The notes beneath the pieces are model-generated. The model was not told where the DNA came from. It saw nothing but the letters and a program-made list of their open reading frames with translations, and did not search any database. A program made the translations under genes and the position numbers. Positions 1-11,069 of a stretch of DNA of 64,000 bases are shown here, piece after piece. Source of the stretch: Bugulina stolonifera (taxonomy: Eukaryota > Bryozoa > Gymnolaemata > Cheilostomatida > Bugulidae). Location of the stretch: contig OW285196.1 in NCBI GenBank assembly GCA_935421135.1, positions 13,699,001 through 13,763,000 of the forward strand, written 5' to 3'. The number at the start of each line of letters is the position of its first letter. Within the stretch, counting starts at the first letter, position 1.

Positions 1-1320
1 GTAGAATAAAGCCTTTTTTGTATGCTGTATAGTTTTTCACTCTGAATATTATTTTATTGATTTTATAAATGATATTTAGCTTTTTATGCAGTAAACCTAA
101 TCAGATCAACCAAATTAAGGCTTCTACCCAGTGGCGGATCCAGGAATGGAGTAAGGGTGGTGCAAAATTGATAGTTGGGGCATGAAAACTGAAGTTTTCA
201 TGTGCGGCGTGCTTCGTGCCCTATCACACTGCATTGCAGCGTCCCTTCCAGCTGGGGGTTTGGGGGTGCTGTAAGCCCCCCAACGGGGTCCGGGGCAGCG
301 CCCCGGCCGCCAAGCAAAATCCTGGCATCTGTGGGTACAGGAGGACCTAAGAACCAGTTCAGTTCATTCAGTTAAATGAGTCGGTGGCAAGTTGAGTTAG
401 GTTGAAGAATAGTAGTAACTAACCTATAATTGTTTTGTTTTAAAGCAAAGCATGAATGATAATAAATATTCAATGAACAATATTGTTATATAAGCAAAGT
501 GAATAAAAATATATATCTTTTTATCTCTTCTATAAGCCGGCCTAGAAATAAATAGAACAGATAAAAAGTGTCTTGTGACTAAGATTTGACAATGGTGCAC
601 ATTGAACTACGACTTATAAATGGCAAAAATGGTTGGAATATTCACAAGGATCTAGAAATATGATAGCATATCACATGTTTTTGAGCCCTTATGCATTGCA
701 AAAATATATTTTTGTGCTAGGTTGACACACACATTTGAATAATTAACAAAAATAATCAACAAAACAAAAAAAACTTAAAAAAAAATTTATTTTTTGACAT
801 TTTCAATGGTGCAAATGCATCACTTGCACCACCCCTGGATTCGCCTCTGCTACCTATATATACTACATGCATATGCATGATTGATGCATGGGAATTTATT
901 TTTTCAGCCGTCAGAGACTTGTCTCACATTCAGGAAACTACCAGTTGCATGTATATCTGCGTCTCTATAATACTACAACAAGTCATCACAAAGCAATGAG
1001 TGCCAAATATACAAGCTTTGTGGTGCAGTTGGTTAGAGCTTACAGAAATGAGAGAGTTTACAACATTTACAGTTGCCTAGCCTGGGTTTAAGTCTCACTA
1101 ACAGTTAGAAATTGGTTCTCTAGAGGAAGGTTCTTTTGAAACATCTAACTAAACCCTACTACACTCTAGTCTGATGCAGCTATCCTGTGATACAATTCAT
1201 CCAAACCGAGAATATGTTACTCAACACTTTTACAACAATTCAATTGATAAATTAATGTGACATAAAGACAGAACAACCAGGGTTGGGTAAATAAATGCAA
1301 GGCATTGAAAATTGCGATTC
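1..1320. repeat. Duplicated 3'-flank segment, interrupted by a transposon
   Basis: Bases 1-128 and 850-1320 match 10448-11060, the sequence just downstream of PF-4, nearly base for base. This stretch is therefore a copied 3' flank of a PAN/F5-8C gene whose coding part is not in the window. The match stops near 1315, where PF-4 continues into its last exon. The short reading frame at 888-1091 recurs at 10620-10835 in the paralogous copy but has no splice or domain support, so I do not call it a gene. Confidence 0.75.
129..849. mobile_element. hAT-like non-autonomous DNA transposon (MITE)
   Basis: The ends are imperfect inverted repeats: CAGTGGCGGATCCAGG on the left and the complement of CCTGGATTCGCCTCTG on the right. 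The five bases CTACC occur on both sides, as expected of a target-site duplication. The paralogous segment near 10565 lacks the whole block, so it gives the empty site. The inside is a GC-rich patch (about 245-310) followed by AT-rich sequence with no coding frame. The hAT label rests on the CAG...CTG ends and a 5-bp duplication and is an inference. Confidence 0.7.
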
Positions 1321-1339
1321 TATAATAGGTGATTACTGC

Positions 1340-2724
1340 ATGTACATGTACATGCTAATGTAGTATCAATTAAGGCTTCACCTGGTCAGGCCTAGAACCT
1401 CTACAAGTACATGTAGATAATTCTTGTCTCATTATAATCAGAGAAATCATACTTTTCGATAAGACAAAACAAATTATTGATTGACAAGTTAACAGACCCC
1501 ATTGGCCTGGAATGAATATTGTCATCTATTCAAGTTATAACAAACCAGAACTCTGTTAGGTTAGCCAATCAACAAAATACAATCAATATATTTTTAATAA
1601 ATAATAATATAACCCAATGACTTGCACTCAGTGTAATAGAACCATATATGCATACTTCATAGCTTCGCTCTATCAAATACATGTACTGTAGATGTACATG
1701 TACATGTATGTGTATTTACTATGTAAAATATTTAGCTCTTAATACAACAATGAGATCAACTAAGGTAAGGTTTATACCAACAAGTACCTGCTGTGCATGC
1801 CACCAGCAGCTGTCCAAAAAGTATTTTAAATATATATAATATTATTTAGCTTATATTACATGGTTAGAGTAGGTGTTATGATGATATTATACTTCATCAA
1901 CTAACTATGACCACATTGTGACCAATATGCCATATTTGCCATATTTTAGTACAGATTCGACATTGATACTAGATGTAGACTTTATTTCAGCATAAAAATC
2001 AAGAAAAGTAATAATTATTGTTACATCCCAGTGTTTATATAATGATATACAATTGCCTTTATTATTATCAAAATCCTTAACACTACTGCCATTTGTTGCC
2101 ATTAAAATAACTTATACCAAAGTTCAACACTTTGCCATTCTTATCAATTCTATGTGAGTTGATGTAGACACTTGAATGGTACTTGAATCTACAATTATTG
2201 TAAGCCACACAACTGAGACAACATTTAAATAATTATATAACATTATAATTATTATAATATTATAATATTAATATTGATAAAAGCACAACAATGATTTAGA
2301 GGACACCTGACAATTTAATGCAAAATGTTACCAAAACACTAACAAAAGAAATCAAATAACATGTGGCACAACATTACACAAGATATTATCTTTGGGTATT
2401 CATAGTGTTACAGCAAAACAGCATTGCTCAGTAGAGAACAGATGATTTGAGCCTAGAGCAATATCTCGGCTTGTCTGCAGGTACTTTGACTAGTGAGTCC
2501 CAGTAATAGTTATAAAGGTTTAGTCTGGGAAACGGTTTCTTTAGAAAACGAAACTGAATCCTAACTGTTCTACTCTGCAGTGACTATCTGGTTATACAGA
2601 GTAACTGAGCATATTATGTTCTCGTAGCGTTTTTACAAATATCTGTATCAGCTTAATAAAACAACATTATGTACATGTAGAGACCAAGGCTTGGACTAAT
2701 GTAAACAACTTTCTATGATATAAC
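1340..2724. other. 3' flank of PF-1, no gene seen
   Basis: This is AT-rich non-coding sequence with TACATGTA palindromes. Parts of it (about 1350-1640 and 2400-2700) are similar to 5015-5290 and 5460-5760 downstream of PF-2, so the flank was copied with the gene. Minus-strand frames here lack splice context and domains. Confidence 0.6.
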
Positions 2725-4244
2725 TTAAACACCGTGTACCTCCAGCTCATAGAAATTCAGTACACTGTTTGTGACGTTTAACTGAATCTGTACAAACTGT
2801 CCTCTTATAGCTTGTCTACAGGTGATCAGAGTGTAGTATTGATCAAGTATTCCGTCATGGTAGTTACAGAAGTTATCTTCCTTTCCTTCCAGCCAGAATA
2901 TGTCAGTGACATCATCAGAAACTGTGACAATCATGTTCTTTGTTCTTTCCCACGAACCTGAAAGTACATTGTAGAGTATGAACCGTTTACATAGCAGAGT
3001 TATATTAATATAACATGTTAGGGGGTTTGGCCATTTTTTTTATATAGTGATGTGTTGTTCAGCAAGGAAATTATTTTTGAGTAGTCAGAGGCCTCGGGTT
3101 CACCCAAGGGACTGGTATTTTCATGGATTTGAAACAAGTCTCTGACTGCTCAAAAATAAATTCCTTGCTGAAAAGTACAACACACAATTTAACATGAGAA
3201 TTAATGATTATGATCTGATATCTCTGTCTAAGTTGGTACGTATACCCACACTTGATGTTGTCCTATTATATAGATGTGTGAGTGAAATGGACAGAAACTA
3301 GAATAGGTTTATATCTCACCTTGTGATCTGTTGAGTATCTTGACACCCCAAACACAGAATGTCTCCACCAGGTCTACCCTCCACCATGGTTTATCTTCAC
3401 TCTGGGTATGTACCATTGCGTCGAATAAAAAGGAGTCTTCACCATCAGGAGCATACATCCCATCGTTTCCATTGGATGCAGCACCAATACCGATGGCTGA
3501 GGAGCTTACGCAAGGTTTATCTGTAATGAGCCGGAATTCACTTGTAAAACCAGAATACTTATAGCTCTACATGGTAGAATGTTCTAGTGCGTTCTTGGCT
3601 ATGATTCATTGAGTATACACATGGAGTCCAGTTTATATGCTCTATCATCATGTGTTGGTGAAATATGTTAGCTAATAAGTATACGTAGATAAGATCTATT
3701 AACCACCTTAAGTGTGTACAATGACACAATGGCAGGTATATTGCTAGAATAAAACACTTACTCAGGGCTAGGCTTGTATTCACCATTGAAGCACTCAGAC
3801 TCAGGTAACTAACAGCTGACCAGTTGTCTCTCCCTTCATCATCTTCTTCAGAGACAAGCAGATTTGGATTGAGGCACTGAGATATTTTGCAAACCCTTGA
3901 AGAAGTAAACTGGTAGCCAAAACATGGCTGGTGATCCATACACTTCATAGCACACTGCAAAGCACGATTCAATACTCCAAGAGTCTTGAAAACTCTTGGA
4001 TTATCAGAGAACTTACAACTCTGGAACCATTGCTGCTGGCAGCTCCACACATGAGAGACATTAAATGTACCTAGAAAATAAATATTTTAACAATAAGAAA
4101 CATAACTAACAGTGACGATAACTTGAAATAGTATGCACATTATAAACTAATTATAATGAATCATTTAAATTTACTACTCTTACCCAGTATAAACAGATGG
4201 TAGACCAGAACTAAGTTCTTGAGAGAAAGCTGTGAAGAGAACAT
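2725..4244 (-). CDS. PF-1: secreted PAN/apple plus fucolectin-like F5/8C protein (intact)
   Basis: Four exons read 4244-4184, 4070-3762, 3520-3320 and 2957-2725. They join in phase 1 every time and give 267 aa with one stop. Exon 1 is a signal peptide (MFSSQLSLKNLVLVYHLFIL). Exon 2 is a PAN/apple module of about 103 aa with seven cysteines and the core QPCFGYQFTSSRVC. Exons 3 and 4 form a fucolectin-type F5/8C domain of about 144 aa with KPWWRVDL and ending NFYELEVHGV, which is where this family usually ends. Cysteines lie at KPC, TFC, NFC and LITC. The likely role is extracellular carbohydrate or surface binding, as known for fucolectins; the ligand is unknown. An A/T-rich TATA-like stretch (CTATATTAATATA) lies about 60 bp upstream of the ATG. 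This is the only PF copy with every part undamaged. Confidence 0.85.
3047..3189. mobile_element. Foldback element in intron 3 of PF-1
   Basis: The two arms (about 3050-3100 and 3146-3188) are near-perfect reverse complements around TCAGCAAGGAA and GAGTAGTCAGAG, so the strand folds into a long hairpin. One arm and part of the loop recur at 25064-25125. A short MITE-type foldback is the simplest reading. No target duplication is obvious. Confidence 0.55.
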
Positions 4245-5766
4245 GTTGATGCTGCTCAGTGAGATGACACTGATTGTTGTGGTGATTACAGTACAGTAGA
4301 GTATATTAATATAGAGTTACGAGGTATCAAGGGATTTGGTTGCTATGAAACCACTAGGATCCCACATTGTTTGTCTAAATATTTTACCACCAGCTTTATC
4401 ATGTTATAAGTTTACCTTGCACTGACATCGATTAGTGCATCATGGCACTCATACGTGACCAATTGGGAAATGAATAATTTACAACCCAAGCTATGTACAT
4501 GCATTAAACATTGGTGATTACAATAGCAAAATAAAATGCATAATTCTGCTCTCCGCCATCTTGTAGTTGAGCAAATGTTGTTATGGAAGTCGCTCCGCCA
4601 TTGCTTCATTGTCCAATCGACAGCAGCCAGCATTAACCAATTACAGGCTAGTGCTCGCTTCACGGACCAATCACAGTCTAACGATTTGTTGCTGATCCAA
4701 CACAGTTTGATGCTGCGCAAACGCCAACGAAACTACTTTTCAGCTTCAACGATTTCGATGGAGTTGTCGTTTCATGTTTTCTTGGCAGTTTTGTGCCCGT
4801 GTGACTAGTCCTTACAAGGAAAGAACTAGGTTTCCCACCATACATGGAGAACATACTGACTACCACTGCAAGTGGTAGTCAGTAGTAGTATCTTTATTTC
4901 TCCTGTTATTATAGTCACAAATACATGCGTACTATCATAGGATACAGTGTAACAAATAAATGTATGTACACATGCATTTGTAGTCCACCATGCTCACATT
5001 GGTGGTTGCTGCATCTATTTAATGTAGTATCAATCAAGTTTTCTCCTGGTCAGGCCGAAAGCCTCTACAATTACATGGTATATAATCCATATCCCAATAT
5101 AATCGGATAAACCTTAAAACTTTTTGACAAAACAAAACAAATTATTAGTTCATAAGTCAATAAACCCCATTGGCCTAGAATAAATAATTTTATCTATTGA
5201 AGTTGTAAGAAATCAGCACTCTGTTAGGTTATTCAACCGACAAAATATAATCAATATATTTTTAATAAATAATAATATAATCCAATGACTTGCACTCAGT
5301 GTAATAGAGCCATATACAATGTACAGTATGTATTGTATGTATGCATAGTTCATAGTTTCTCTCTAGTACTAAATGCTTGTATGTATGTATTGTTGGCTAT
5401 GTAAAATATTATTGAAAATATCAAAGTATTATTTATGCTATCGTTTATTTTTCATTGTTTAATGTAGAACAAGCAGACGATACACAGTTTTACTGTCGCA
5501 GTAAATTAGAACTTGCAGAAATATCTCGACTTGTCTGCTGGCACTTAGACTAGTGAGTCCCAGTAATGGATAAAAAAGATTTAGTCTGGGAAACGGTTCC
5601 TTTAAAAAACGAAACTGAATCCTAACTGTTCTACTATGCAGTGACTATCTGGTTATACAGAGTAACTGAGCATATTATGTTCTCGTAGCGTTTTTCCAAA
5701 TATCTGTATCAACTTGATAAAACAACATTATGTAGAGACAAAAACACCCAGTTTTTGTGATATAAA
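4245..5766. other. Spacer between PF-1 and PF-2, no gene seen
   Basis: From 4440 to 4900 the base composition is less AT-rich and promoter-like (see separate entry). From about 5010 the sequence is the copied 3' flank of PF-2, similar to 1350-2700. The overlapping short frames at 4412-4866 on both strands have no domain or splice support. Confidence 0.55.
4540..4884. promoter_or_regulatory. Promoter-like segment: CCAAT boxes, YY1-like sites, perfect hairpin
   Basis: Three CCAAT boxes (near 4614, 4637 and 4666) and two GCGGAG/CCGCCAT sites resembling the YY1 core (near 4553 and 4594) sit within about 130 bp. At 4854-4884 a perfect 14-bp inverted repeat (TACTGACTACCACT) with a 3-base loop follows. 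This could be a promoter remnant or enhancer. No downstream coding exon was found on either strand close by. Confidence 0.3.
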
Positions 5767-6745
5767 TTAAACGTCATGTACCTCCAGCTCATAGAAATTC
5801 AGTACGGTGTTTGTGATGTTTAATTGAATCTGTACAAACTGTTCTTTTATAGCCTGTCTACAGGTGATCAGGGTGTAGTATTGTCAAGTATTCCATCATA
5901 GTACATAGTTACAGAAGTTGTTTTCTTCTCCCTCCAGCCTGAATATGCCAGTGACATTATCAGAAACTGTGATGATAGCATTATTTGGTCTTTGCTACAA
6001 ACCTGTGTGCAGAGAAGGAACTGCTTACAAGGCAGAGTTATATCAATAAAAATGAAATTTAAGGGTTATAATGGTGTCATATCTCTATCTAAGATAGTAT
6101 GACCACACTTGACGTTGTCCTATTATACAGATATCACACTGTGTGTGAAAATGGACAGAAGTTAGAATAGGCATATGTTTCACCTTGTGACCTATTTAAT
6201 ACTTTAACACCCCAAACACAGAACTCTTTGTTTGTGCCATTGTGTCATGTAATTGATAGTCTGTACCAGCAGGAACATACAATCCATCATTTCCATTTGA
6301 TGCAGCATGGACTTCTAATGTTGAAGAACTCTAAGAAGGTTTCTCTGCAATGGGCGTAAATTTACTTGTTAATCTAATAATAGATCTATCAATATTATGA
6401 CACAATGGCAGATATATTGCTAGAATAAAGCACTTACTCAAAGCAAGACTTGTATTCACCACTGAAGCGCTCAGACTCAGGTAACTATCAGCTGACCAGT
6501 TGTCTCCCCCTTCATCACCATCTTCACGACAAACAGGTTTGGATTGAGGCACTGAGATACCTTACAAACCCTTGAAGAGGTAAACTGGTAGCCAAAACAT
6601 GGCTCATCATCCATACACTTTATGGCACACTGCAAAACACGATTCAATACTCCAAGAGTCTTGAAAACTCTTGGATTATCAAGGAACTTACAACTCCAGA
6701 ACCATTGCTGTTGATAACTCCACACATGAGAGACATTAAATGTAC
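5767..6745 (-). pseudogene. PF-2: broken PAN/F5-8C copy
   Basis: Three exon remnants align with PF-1: 6745-6438 (PAN), 6344-6184 and 6002-5767 (F5/8C). The PAN exon is 308 rather than 309 bases, with a one-base loss near 6529 that shifts the frame. The next exon has an in-frame stop where PF-1 has KPC and lost about 40 bases covering the WWRVDL segment. The last exon has a stop in place of the first Trp, plus a one-base loss and a four-base gain. The signal-peptide exon is absent, and an LTR occupies its place from 6774. Several independent lesions make this a secure pseudogene. Confidence 0.88.
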
Positions 6746-6773
6746 CTAGAAAAGAAGAGTATGTCATAAATAT

Positions 6774-7350
6774 TGCAATGGTACAGAACATTTATATACG
6801 ACTCCAGCTACCCGGATAAACCTCATAGCACATTAAGTGCCTAGTAGTTGCCACAGCACTACTCATCTAACATTTGTACTCTCATACCTAGCTGCTCGTG
6901 TACTCATACTTAACTATATAGCATGTCTAAACCATTCATTTAATGTCTGCGTACGTGTATATACAGTGTATGTGTTTATATCCATTCTACTTAACCATAT
7001 ACCATTGTACATTCATGTATGATAATTGCTAAGTCTTTTAGTGCCTTTTATACCCATGTGAAGAGGCCCGACCTCTCAGAATTACCTGATATTCATTTTG
7101 TACATGAATTGGATGATTATAAGCAGCTTTTGTATAACCCGGCCTATTTTGGGTCGGCCATCAGGCTTCCGGCTGCCATGTTGTTGTGCAACTTCCGGAC
7201 GACCCTACGTCGTCTTTTCCCGACACTACTTCGGGTGGAAGTTCTTATACTATATAAAGGACACTGTTTTATCGTTTGTTGTCTCAGTCTTTGCTTGGAT
7301 CTCAATAAAGACACATCTATACTAATTATACAGAGACTTTCATTTCCTTT
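6774..7350 (+). mobile_element. Solo LTR (LTR retrotransposon), copy 1
   Basis: This block shares most of its length with 40393-40936. It begins TGCAATGG, has a TATA box (ctatataaagg near 7250) and an AATAAA signal (7302) some 50 bases later, which is the promoter and polyadenylation layout of an LTR. AATAT lies on both sides (6769-6773 and 7351-7355) as a candidate 5-bp target duplication. The exact right end (7342 or 7350) is uncertain. No internal retrotransposon genes follow, so it is a solo LTR. The short frames at 7019-7387 lie inside it and are not called. Confidence 0.65.
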
Positions 7351-7355
7351 AATAT

Positions 7356-8152
7356 TGATTGTGTACTATATTAAATGTGTACATTGAATTTAATAAAGAA
7401 TTTCTAGCTGGTATATTATTAAAAATTTATGAGTCAAACCTATAATATCTGCTTCATTCGTCTATGTATGCCCAAAGAGTGTTTAAACTTGCTATAATTC
7501 AAATACATTGTATTTAGTTTACTGATACAACTGGTTATCGGCGGTTTAAAGAACAATAATACATTCGGCATCTCTAGGGTAGCTCTCTCTCTCTCTCTTT
7601 ACTCTACTATTGACAACAAGTAGCGATAGTTTAACTCCGCCCACTATATCGTTACTAATCATGTGATCCAGCACATTTTCATTTTCTTAAAGTAATGTTC
7701 TAGAACGGAATAAGAATTGCTACAAGATCTGTGACAGACATCTCAGTGCGGATTCAACATTGATGCAAGACTTGATTTCTTCATGAAAATCAAGAGGTGT
7801 AATATTGTGAAGACATAATTTTTTATATAACATCACTATACAATAAAACTATTGCAAAGTTGCATTGTAGGAGGGTACAGTTACTCAAGTGTTAAACAAT
7901 AAGTTTACAATAATGTTGAGAAGTGCTAGAGGTTGATTGTACATGTAAGTAATCAAGACACATAGGAAGATCCAACAGTTTGAACACTAAACTAAACTCT
8001 ACGGCATGTCAATTAATTACTACCAAAATTCATAAAGTTGTTGCCACTTTTGCCATTAAAACAGCATTCATTGATGATATTGGTACAATAATGTTACATG
8101 AAGACAGAACAATCAGTATTCGGTGGGTGCAAGGCATTAAATCACTGAGATT
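7356..8152. other. 3' flank of PF-3, no gene seen
   Basis: This is AT-rich non-coding DNA. Bases 7740-8150 resemble the flank of PF-1 near 1940-2700. The plus-strand frame at 7980-8180 runs antisense into the PF-3 last exon and is a shadow. Confidence 0.55.
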
Positions 8153-9983
8153 CTATACACCATGTACCTCCAACTCATAGAAATTCAACGCTTCATTTGT
8201 GACGTTTAACTGAATCTGAGCAAACTGTCCTCTTATAGCTTGTCTACAGGTGATCAGAGTGTAGTATTGATCAAGTATTCCATCATAGTAGTTACAGAAG
8301 TTGTCTTCCTTTCCTTCCAGCCAGAATATGTTAGTGACATCATCGGAAACTGTGATGATAGCATTCCTAGTTCTTTCCCAAGCACCTGAAGATAGAGAGA
8401 AAACTTTTATAAATATTATTAGTGTACATTGATTAAATTCCCATGGTATCCAACTTTTACCTACTACTTTGCAGTCTTTTACTATCGCATATCATAGATA
8501 ATTATGACATCATGCATGGTGAGCAATTAACCAAACTGGTATGTTGTATTACATTAATGACCAATTACATAGGCTGTGAACGTCCATCTAACTCTGCTAT
8601 TAATCCTTGATTTCTCCAGATATGTTTGGATGGGCAGGACTCTCACGAATCATCATGAGTGTCAGTTTATTATCAATAAGTATAACTATAACTATTTATT
8701 AATCAATGCATGAAATCTCGAGATAATAACCTACAAAAGAAAAGAACGGTGGGTGGATAGGACTCCCACGAATCGTCATGAGTGTTGATTATAACTAAGG
8801 CTATTTATTTAATAATGCATGAAATCCCATGATAATAATCTAAAAATATATAAAAACTCTGTATCTTACGTTGTGACCTGTTGAATATCTTAACAGCCCA
8901 GACACAGAACGTCTCCATCAGGTCTACTCTCCACCATGGTTTATCTTCATGATCTGTATGTGCCATTGTGCCAGGGAGACTGTCATCACCGGTTGGAGAA
9001 TATATTCCATCATTTCCATCAGATGCATCAAAGTTTGGTATAACTGAGGAGCTGTTACACGGCTTATCTTTAAAGAGAAAAAACTTAATTTTACCTGTTG
9101 TACGTGCATATTATTTTCCCAGTAGATGGGAGAGATGGTGGAATGTGGTTGAGGTGGTGGAGATGGTACAAGAGCTAGAGGTGGTGGAGGAAAGGTTTAG
9201 CACATTATCATATAAATGTGTACGTTGATAAATTTTTGTGTGAGACAAGTTAGGAATTACTGACATGCTGATGAGTACAAAGCTGTTAATCAATTCATCA
9301 GCTACCTAACATTCACATGTACATGTATAGGAAATCAAACCCCAAATGTTATGTACCCTTCTATTGACTTACTCAGTGCAAGGTTGGTCTTTAAATCTAC
9401 AGGAAGTAGGCTGAGGTACGTGTCAGTCAACCAATCAGCATCATCACCTTTAGAACCCAATAGGTTTGGATTTAGACACTGCGATAGTTTACAGAACTTT
9501 GCAGAGGTAAACTGATACCCGAAACATGGCTGCTCACCCATACATACAACAGCGCAGTGTACTGCACTGTGTAAGACTCCAACTTGCTTGTATGCCCTTG
9601 GATCATTAGGTAAGTCACATTTCTGGAAAGACTGCTGTCGGATACCCGATGTGTAGGAGACAGTAAATACCCCTAGAACAAAAGACTACTCGCTGAGAAA
9701 CTTTCATCAAATTGACAGCAAAATCTTCAGCCATTATCACCAATGGCATATCTCTTTGAAATACTAACAAGCCATAATCATTATATCAACCCGATACGTA
9801 CGCATACCGTACACATACTCGTACATGAATATATATTTACATGTAAGTTCACGCTATATCCTTCAAGTACAATTTACAGATATGGCAGTCATATTACTAT
9901 GCGTTTACCTTCAGGAATCAGACAGATTAACTAATGTAATTATTATTCCCAACCTTACCCAATAGAACCAAGTGGTAGACCAT
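8153..9983 (-). CDS. PF-3: secreted PAN plus fucolectin-like F5/8C protein, altered start
   Basis: Exons are 9983-9959, 9672-9373, 9067-8870 and 8385-8153, all joined in phase 1, giving 251 aa. The PAN exon has six cysteines (core QPCFGYQFTSAKFC). The F5/8C exons carry KPCNSSS, KPWWRVDL, NFCNYYDG, LITCRQAIRG and the closing NFYELEVHGV. By alignment with PF-4 the ancestral ATG is GTG here (10019-10017), so the first in-frame ATG is 36 bases later. This leaves a very short leader, MVYHLVLLG. Secretion could therefore be weakened, or an upstream start may be used. Everything downstream is open and conserved. An A/T run with TATATATA lies near 10100. Confidence 0.78.
8628..8842. repeat. Tandem duplication in intron 3 of PF-3
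   Basis: Two imperfect copies of about 95 bases (8628-8722 and 8751-8842) share GGACTCYCACGAATCRTCATGA and the following AT-rich tail ending in AATGCATGAAATC. Confidence 0.6.
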
Positions 9984-10019
9984 AACTCTCCCATTCAAGT
10001 AAATGAGCAAAGAGTGCAC

Positions 10020-11069
10020 CTTGTTGTTATTTGCAGGTGTAAGTGTAAGATGTGACTGAACCAGAGCAGAGACAGGATTAAATAATACATGTACTCATAT
10101 ATATATTAACTGACATGTGTCAAGGGAGATGTTGCTATGAAACCATTACTAATATTACTATTTCTCTTACTTCTCCAAGGGAAAGAAATGGATAACCATT
10201 CACCTGTTCATCTCATAATCTAAATAATTTATCTCTCAACATAATAGAGCAACCCACATACATGTTTCATCAACTCAAATTATTGATTTAAAACTAAATA
10301 TTATTTATATTTCTTCTGAATAAATAATGACACCTATTCAAAATAGTATCAGACCAGTCTCTTCTCATCCAACTTGATCAACAGAAAAATTATAATCCCA
10401 TTGCCAAGGTACGATAATAAATATAACCCAGTGGTTAGTACTCAGTAGAATAAAGCCTTATGTATGCTGTATAGTTTTTCACTCTGAATATTATTTTATT
10501 GGTTTTATAAATGATATTTAGCTTTTTATGCAGTAAACCTAATCAGATCAACTAAAGTAAGGCTTCTCCCTATATATACTACATGTACAAATTGTGCATG
10601 TACATTGCATGATTGATGCATGGGAATTTATTTTTTCAGCCGTCAGAGACTTGTCTCCCATTCAGGAAAATACCAGTTACATGTATATCACTGTGTCTCT
10701 ATAATACTACAACAAGTCATCACAAAACAATGTGTACCAAATATACAAGCTTTATGGTGCAGTTGGTTAAAGCTTACAGAAATGAGAGAGTTTACCACAT
10801 TTACAGTTGCCTGGCCTGGGTTTAAGTCTCACTAACAGTTATAAATTAGTTCTCTAGAGGAAGGTTCCTTAGTAACATCTAACTAAACCCTACTACACTC
10901 TAGTCTGATGCAGCTATCCTGTGATACAATTCATCCAAACCGAGAACATGTTGCTGAACACTCTTACAACAATTCAATTCATAAATTAATGTGACATAAA
11001 GACAGAACAACCAGGGTTGGGTAAATAAATGCAAGGCATTGAAAATTGAGATCCTATAATACATGTAAG
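10020..11069. other. Spacer between PF-3 and PF-4, no gene seen
   Basis: The part from 10448 is the paralogue of 1-1320 and lacks the transposon found there at 129-849. Otherwise it is AT-rich and non-coding. Confidence 0.6.

Noticed and set aside
888..1091. 67-codon frame conserved at 10620-10835
   Set aside because: Its conservation is explained by the recent segmental duplication; no other evidence for coding.
7019..7387. 122-codon frame and an overlapping 75-codon frame
   Set aside because: Both lie within the LTR, which recurs at 40393-40936 without keeping the frames.
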